The notes beneath the pieces are model-generated. The model made no database searches and had not been told where the DNA came from. It worked only from the letters and a program-made list of their open reading frames with translations. Positions 60,081 to 64,000 of a stretch of 64,000 bases of DNA are shown here, in pieces (position 1 is the first letter of the stretch; each line of letters begins with the position of its first letter). Made by a program: the position numbers and the translations under genes. The stretch comes from Nematostella vectensis. Its lineage: Eukaryota > Cnidaria > Anthozoa > Actiniaria > Edwardsiidae. The stretch covers positions 14,955,408 through 15,019,407 of the forward strand of contig NC_064046.1 in the NCBI RefSeq assembly GCF_932526225.1, in the 5' to 3' direction.

Positions 60081-62096
60081 GTAGTTCACGGGTTAATGAA
60101 GGTTTTGACATTTCAACCTTACATCCACATGAAAGTAATGCCTAATATCGAGTGCCCTACAGTAAGTGTTTTGCAGTCAAGTTGTTTTCTGTTAGTAGGT
60201 AAAAAAATATTCTAAATAATAGTAATCATAGCTATGGTCACCACTTACACATATAGAACTTGTAATGAAAAGAAAGAAAAAAAATAAATATATATATGCA
60301 GTCAATCAACAGAATTGCATGATAACCTTGAATATATTGAATAAATGATTGCAAAAAAACATCTTTTGTACTAGTTGCTTGAATTGACCCTTGGCTATTT
60401 TTAGCTGAATTCCCCTCCCCCTCTAAAAAATAAAATAATAATAATAATAATAGAACAAAACTAAAAAGAAAACAAACACAACAGAGACCCCCACCAACAA
60501 TTTTGATTTTTTTTACTTTCCTTTAAAAGGGGAGTGTCATGGTTAAGAGATTTGCAATAGCTCTAGAGCCCTGACACAATGAACTTCAGTGAAATTCTAA
60601 TACTGACTTATGAGCTTTTGGTACATGTGGGAGACTTTAAACAAAACAAAAAAAAAAATGACCACAAACTGTCAATTAACATAGTTTTCAATTTAATATT
60701 GTATATTATTTAATAAGGTATTGACAGCTTTTAAAAAGTTCAACTGTTTGTTGACACTTAAAAGCCTACAATAATCACTGACTCCAGACATGCGCAGTAC
60801 TATGTTGCTGCCCCTTTAAAGTAAAATACAGCTTTACTTAGTCAGCGTAGACAAAATTGCGGATTTTGTCAATATTCTAATATGAAGATGTCAATATTCT
60901 CCCCACTTTCGTCTTTATTTCTATTTATTTTATGATTTTCACATGATACCAAAACAGCGTCTTTTTTCTTCGCTAATTTGATGTCATGTACACAATAAAA
61001 GAGATGCGCCCGTGCGCATGGCGAGTCCCCAAGGGACCCAAGACGCCCAAATAGACCTCTAATTTTTGTCATCCACAATCTCGGCTAGCTGTGCGTGGCG
61101 TAACCGTATTACAGACCTGGGATCCTGGTTATTGTCCTCCCCATTAATGCGCGGGTTGGGATAACCTTGCAAGAGTGTTGTACAGCATATTCGCTCGGAA
61201 ATATCGGTGCTTGGGGCCTTCGGGTTCTTTACAGCCTTCCGTAAAAGCCTTGTGCTGCCATACCGATTGGGTAATCCGTATGTATGGTTTCCGTTTTGTT
61301 CTTCAGACCGGGTTCGATCCCAGGCCAATGGGCTTTTTTTTTTAATTCGTTTTTTTTCTTTGTGCTGGACCCCCTTAATCCTGATAGGGTTTGCGCAAAA
61401 ATAATAAAAAAAAGTGAGTTTGCAAAATAAGCTTGTTAGTAGAGTTATTGATTATATGTATTCAATTTGTTCCTAGGAAGTTAACAAAAAACACAAAGCA
61501 AAGAGTTTGAGGAAGTAAACAAGTATGCGAACTTTAATGTTGTATTTGAAGGGGCGCATTTTGTACAGGAAAGCTAACATAGAATGCTTAACTGGTGGAG
61601 AGGGAAGAGGTAACAGTTTATTGAGCATAATTTCAACAATAGCATGGGGAAGGGAGGGGCACTCTATTCATACAATATTGCAGTTGTTACCTATTATTAA
61701 ATAAGTTTGTAAGATATATTTGTTTATTAAGCAAGGTCTATTTGTGAGACAAGCAAACTCAAGTAAGAGCTGTTGAAATAACAGGTGAGTGTGAAAAAAA
61801 AAACAATTATCTGATTAGAAAACTAATGTAGATTCCTTTGCACCAAATTAAGAACAAACTTCATTTTGTTTGTTATTTATGAGGAACGAGATGAGCTCTA
61901 CAAGGCCAAGAAAAAATATGTATTGCTCATCTAAATTATACAAGTAAATAATGATATTAAAAAAGAATTACTGTAAGTAATTAGAGTGGTTTTCATTAAC
62001 CAGTGAAACAAAGTGTGATTGTTAAACGGTAATAGTTAATAAAACACAAAAAAGAACAATAGAATCAGATCACAACAAAGTGTAATACGCTAAAGC
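60081..62096 (+). repeat. Unit 33 (2,016 bp)
   Basis: Copy of unit 29 at about +5,797 bp. Confidence 0.97.
61096..61342 (+). ncRNA. RNA gene copy, unit 33
   Basis: Duplicate of the unit 29 gene, about 5.8 kb downstream. Confidence 0.5.
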
Positions 62097-62455
62097 GTAG
62101 TTCACGGGTTAATGAAGGTTTTGACATTTCAACCTTACATCCGCATGAAATTAATGCCTAATATCGAGTGCCCTACAGTAAGTGTTTTGCAGTCAAGTTG
62201 TTTTCTGTTCAAATTTTCTTCATTTTGTTTGTTATTTATGAGGAACGAGATGAGCTCTACAAGGCCAAGAAGAAATATTTATTGCTCATCTAAATTATAC
62301 AAGTAAATAATGATATTAAAAAAGAATTACTGTAAGTAATTAGAGTGGTTTTCATTAACCCGTGAAACAAAGTGTGATTGTTAAACGGTAATAGTTAGTA
62401 AAACACAAAAAAGAACAATAGAATCAGATCACAACAAAGTGTAATACGCTAAAGC
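62097..62455 (+). repeat. Unit 34, mini-unit (359 bp)
   Basis: Copy of unit 30 with the same internal junction (TGTTTTCTGTT to CAAATTTTC). Confidence 0.97.
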
Positions 62456-64000
62456 GTAGTTCACGGGTTAATGAAGGTTTTGACATTTCAACCTTACATC
62501 CGCATGAAATTAATGCCTAATATCGAGTGCCCTACAGTAAGTGTTTTGCAGTCAAGTTGTTTTCTGTTAGTAGGTAAAAAATTATTCTAAATAATAGTAA
62601 TCATAGCTATGGTCACCACTTACACATATAGCACTTGTAATGAAAAGAAAGAAAAAAAATATATATATATATATATATATGCAGTCAATCAACAGAATTG
62701 CATGATAACCTTGAATATATTGAATAAAGGACTGCAAAAAAACATCTTTTGTACTAGTTGCTTGAATTGACCCTTGGCTATTTTTAGCTGAATTCCCCTC
62801 CCCCTCTAAAAAAGAAAAAAATAATAATAATAGAACAAAACTAAAAAGAAAACAAACACAACAGAGACCCCCACCAACAATTTTGATTTTTTTTACTTTC
62901 CTTTAAAAGGGGAGTGTCATGGTTAAGAGATTTGCAATAGCTCTAGAGCCCTGACACAATGAACTTCAGTGAAATTCTAATAGTGACTTATGAGCTTTTG
63001 GTACATGTGGGAGACTTTAAACAAAACAAAAAAAAAATGACCGCAAACTGTCCATTAACATAGTTTTCAATATAATATTGCATATTATTTAATAAGGTAT
63101 TGACAGCTTTTTAAAAGTTCAACTGTTTGTTGACACTTAAAAGCCTACAATAATCACTGACTCCAGACATGCGCAGTACTATGTTGCTGCCCCTTTAAAG
63201 TAAAATACAGCTTTACTTAGTCAGCGTAGACAAAATTGCGGATTTTGTCAATATTCTAATATGAAGATGTCAATATTCTCCCCACTTACGTCTTTATTTC
63301 TATTTATTTTATGCTTTTCACATGATACCTAAACAGCGTCTTTTTTCTTCGCTAATTTGATTTCATGTACACAATAAAAGAGATGCGCCCGTGCGCATGG
63401 CGAGTCCCCAAGGGACCCAAGACGCCCAAATAGACCTCTATTTTTTGTCATCCACAATCTCGGCTAGCTGTGCGTGGCGTAACCGTATTACAGACCTGGG
63501 ATCCTGGTTATTGTCCTCCCCATTAATGCGCGGGTTGGGATAACCTTGCAAGAGTGTTGTACAGCATATTCGCTCGGAAATATCGGTGCTTGGGGCCTTC
63601 GGGTTCTTTACAGCCTTCCGTAAAAGCCTTGTGCTGCCATACCGATTGGGTAATCCGTATGTATGGTTTCCGTTTTGTTCTTCAGACCGGGTTCGATCCC
63701 AGGCCAATGGGCTTTTTTTTTAATTCGTTTTTTTTCTTTGTGCTGGACCCCCTTAATCCTGATAGGTTTTGCGCAAAAATAATAAAAAAAGTGAGTTTGC
63801 AAAATAAGCTTGCTAGAGTTATTGATTATATGTATTCAATTTGTTCCTAGGAAGTTAACAAAAAACACAAAGCAAAGAGTTTGAGGAAGTAAACAAGTAT
63901 GCGAACTTTAATGTTCTATTTGAAGGGGCGCATTTTGTACAGGGAAGCTAACATAGAATGCTTAACTGGTGGAGAGGGGAGAGGTAACAGTTTATTGAGC
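62456..64000 (+). repeat. Unit 35 (partial, 1,545 bp)
   Basis: Copy of unit 31, cut by the window end in the 3' spacer. Confidence 0.97.
63475..63721 (+). ncRNA. RNA gene copy, unit 35
   Basis: Duplicate of the unit 31 gene. The 3' spacer of this unit is cut by the window end. Confidence 0.5.

Larger units (their letters stand above)
1..64000 (+). repeat. Tandem array of ~2.01-kb units (35 units, array runs off both ends)
   Basis: The landmark GTAGTTCACGGGTTAATG recurs in the same orientation at 1, 1660, 3745, 5839, 7847, 9852, 11861, 13875, 15885 (one base changed), 17894, 19903, 21913, 23922 (one base changed), 25936, 27943, 29953, 31962, 33974, 35974, 37391, 39402, 41402, 42819, 44834, 46845, 48856, 50868, 52868, 54284, 56299, 56658, 58670, 60081, 62097 and 62456. 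By eye the units differ at a few percent of positions; most differences are homopolymer and (TA)n length changes plus scattered substitutions. No unique sequence interrupts the array. Such homogeneity is typical of concerted evolution in satellites and in multicopy RNA-gene clusters. The unit start is an arbitrary landmark. Confidence 0.99.
53800..64000 (+). repeat. 5.8-kb tandem duplication (units 28-31 and 32-35)
   Basis: Units 29, 30, 31 (54284, 56299, 56658) recur as 33, 34, 35 (60081, 62097, 62456) at a shift of about 5,798 bp. The left edge is near the deletion junction of units 28 and 32; the right edge is beyond the window. A few substitutions separate the copies. Confidence 0.88.

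Noticed and set aside
1-64000. CRISPR array, bacterial operon, provirus or long transposon
   Set aside because: The repeats are 2 kb and contiguous, there are no spacers of CRISPR size, and no coding sequence for transposase, reverse transcriptase, capsid or any other protein was found.

Overview
The whole 64 kb window is one head-to-tail tandem array with no unique flanking DNA. I count 35 units by the landmark GTAGTTCACGGGTTAATG, which also opens the window at position 1. Most units are 2,000-2,016 bp; the rest are explained by specific deletions or duplications (1,659, 2,085, 2,094, 1,411-1,417 and 359 bp). The last unit is cut by the window end. The DNA is AT-rich, full of A/T homopolymers and (TA)n tracts. 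No open reading frame looks like a real protein gene. This points to a nuclear satellite or multicopy RNA-gene cluster of a eukaryote, probably an animal with a large genome. I cannot name the species.

Each full unit has the same order on the + strand: (1) a 16-bp inverted repeat (TTCATTAACCCGTGAA / TTCACGGGTTAATGAA) astride the unit boundary, with TTAA in each arm; (2) about 730 bp of AT-rich spacer with a (TA)n tract, a C-rich/purine-rich tract and a GCTCTAGAGC palindrome; (3) an 8-bp-stem hairpin followed by two 12-bp direct repeats spaced 22 bp apart; (4) a GC-rich block with two tight hairpins; (5) a candidate RNA polymerase III gene of about 250 bp: an A-box-like motif TGGCGTAACCG, an 11-bp closing inverted repeat GGCCTGGGATC / GATCCCAGGCC, several internal hairpins including a UUCG tetraloop, a B box GGTTCGATCCC and a run of T; (6) about 620 bp of AT-rich spacer to the next boundary. 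I do not recognise the RNA as tRNA, 5S, 7SL, 7SK, U-snRNA, Y, vault or RNase P/MRP RNA. There are 29 full-length copies (a few with damaged A or B boxes), 4 truncated copies, and 2 mini-units with none.

Units 1-14 (1-27,942) are mostly simple monomers, although units 5-6 resemble 12-13, and 7 resembles 9. From about 27.3 kb rightwards the array is built of recent higher-order duplications: a 5,428-bp tandem duplication (about 33.0-38.4 and 38.4-43.9 kb), an 11-kb block repeated 16.9 kb away (27.3-38.4 and 44.2-55.3 kb), and a 5.8-kb tandem duplication (about 53.8-59.6 and 59.6-64 kb). Some duplication junctions fall inside the RNA gene, consistent with unequal crossing-over in its conserved core. 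The best candidate for an undescribed system is the structured, apparently Pol III-type RNA encoded once per unit, together with its upstream elements.
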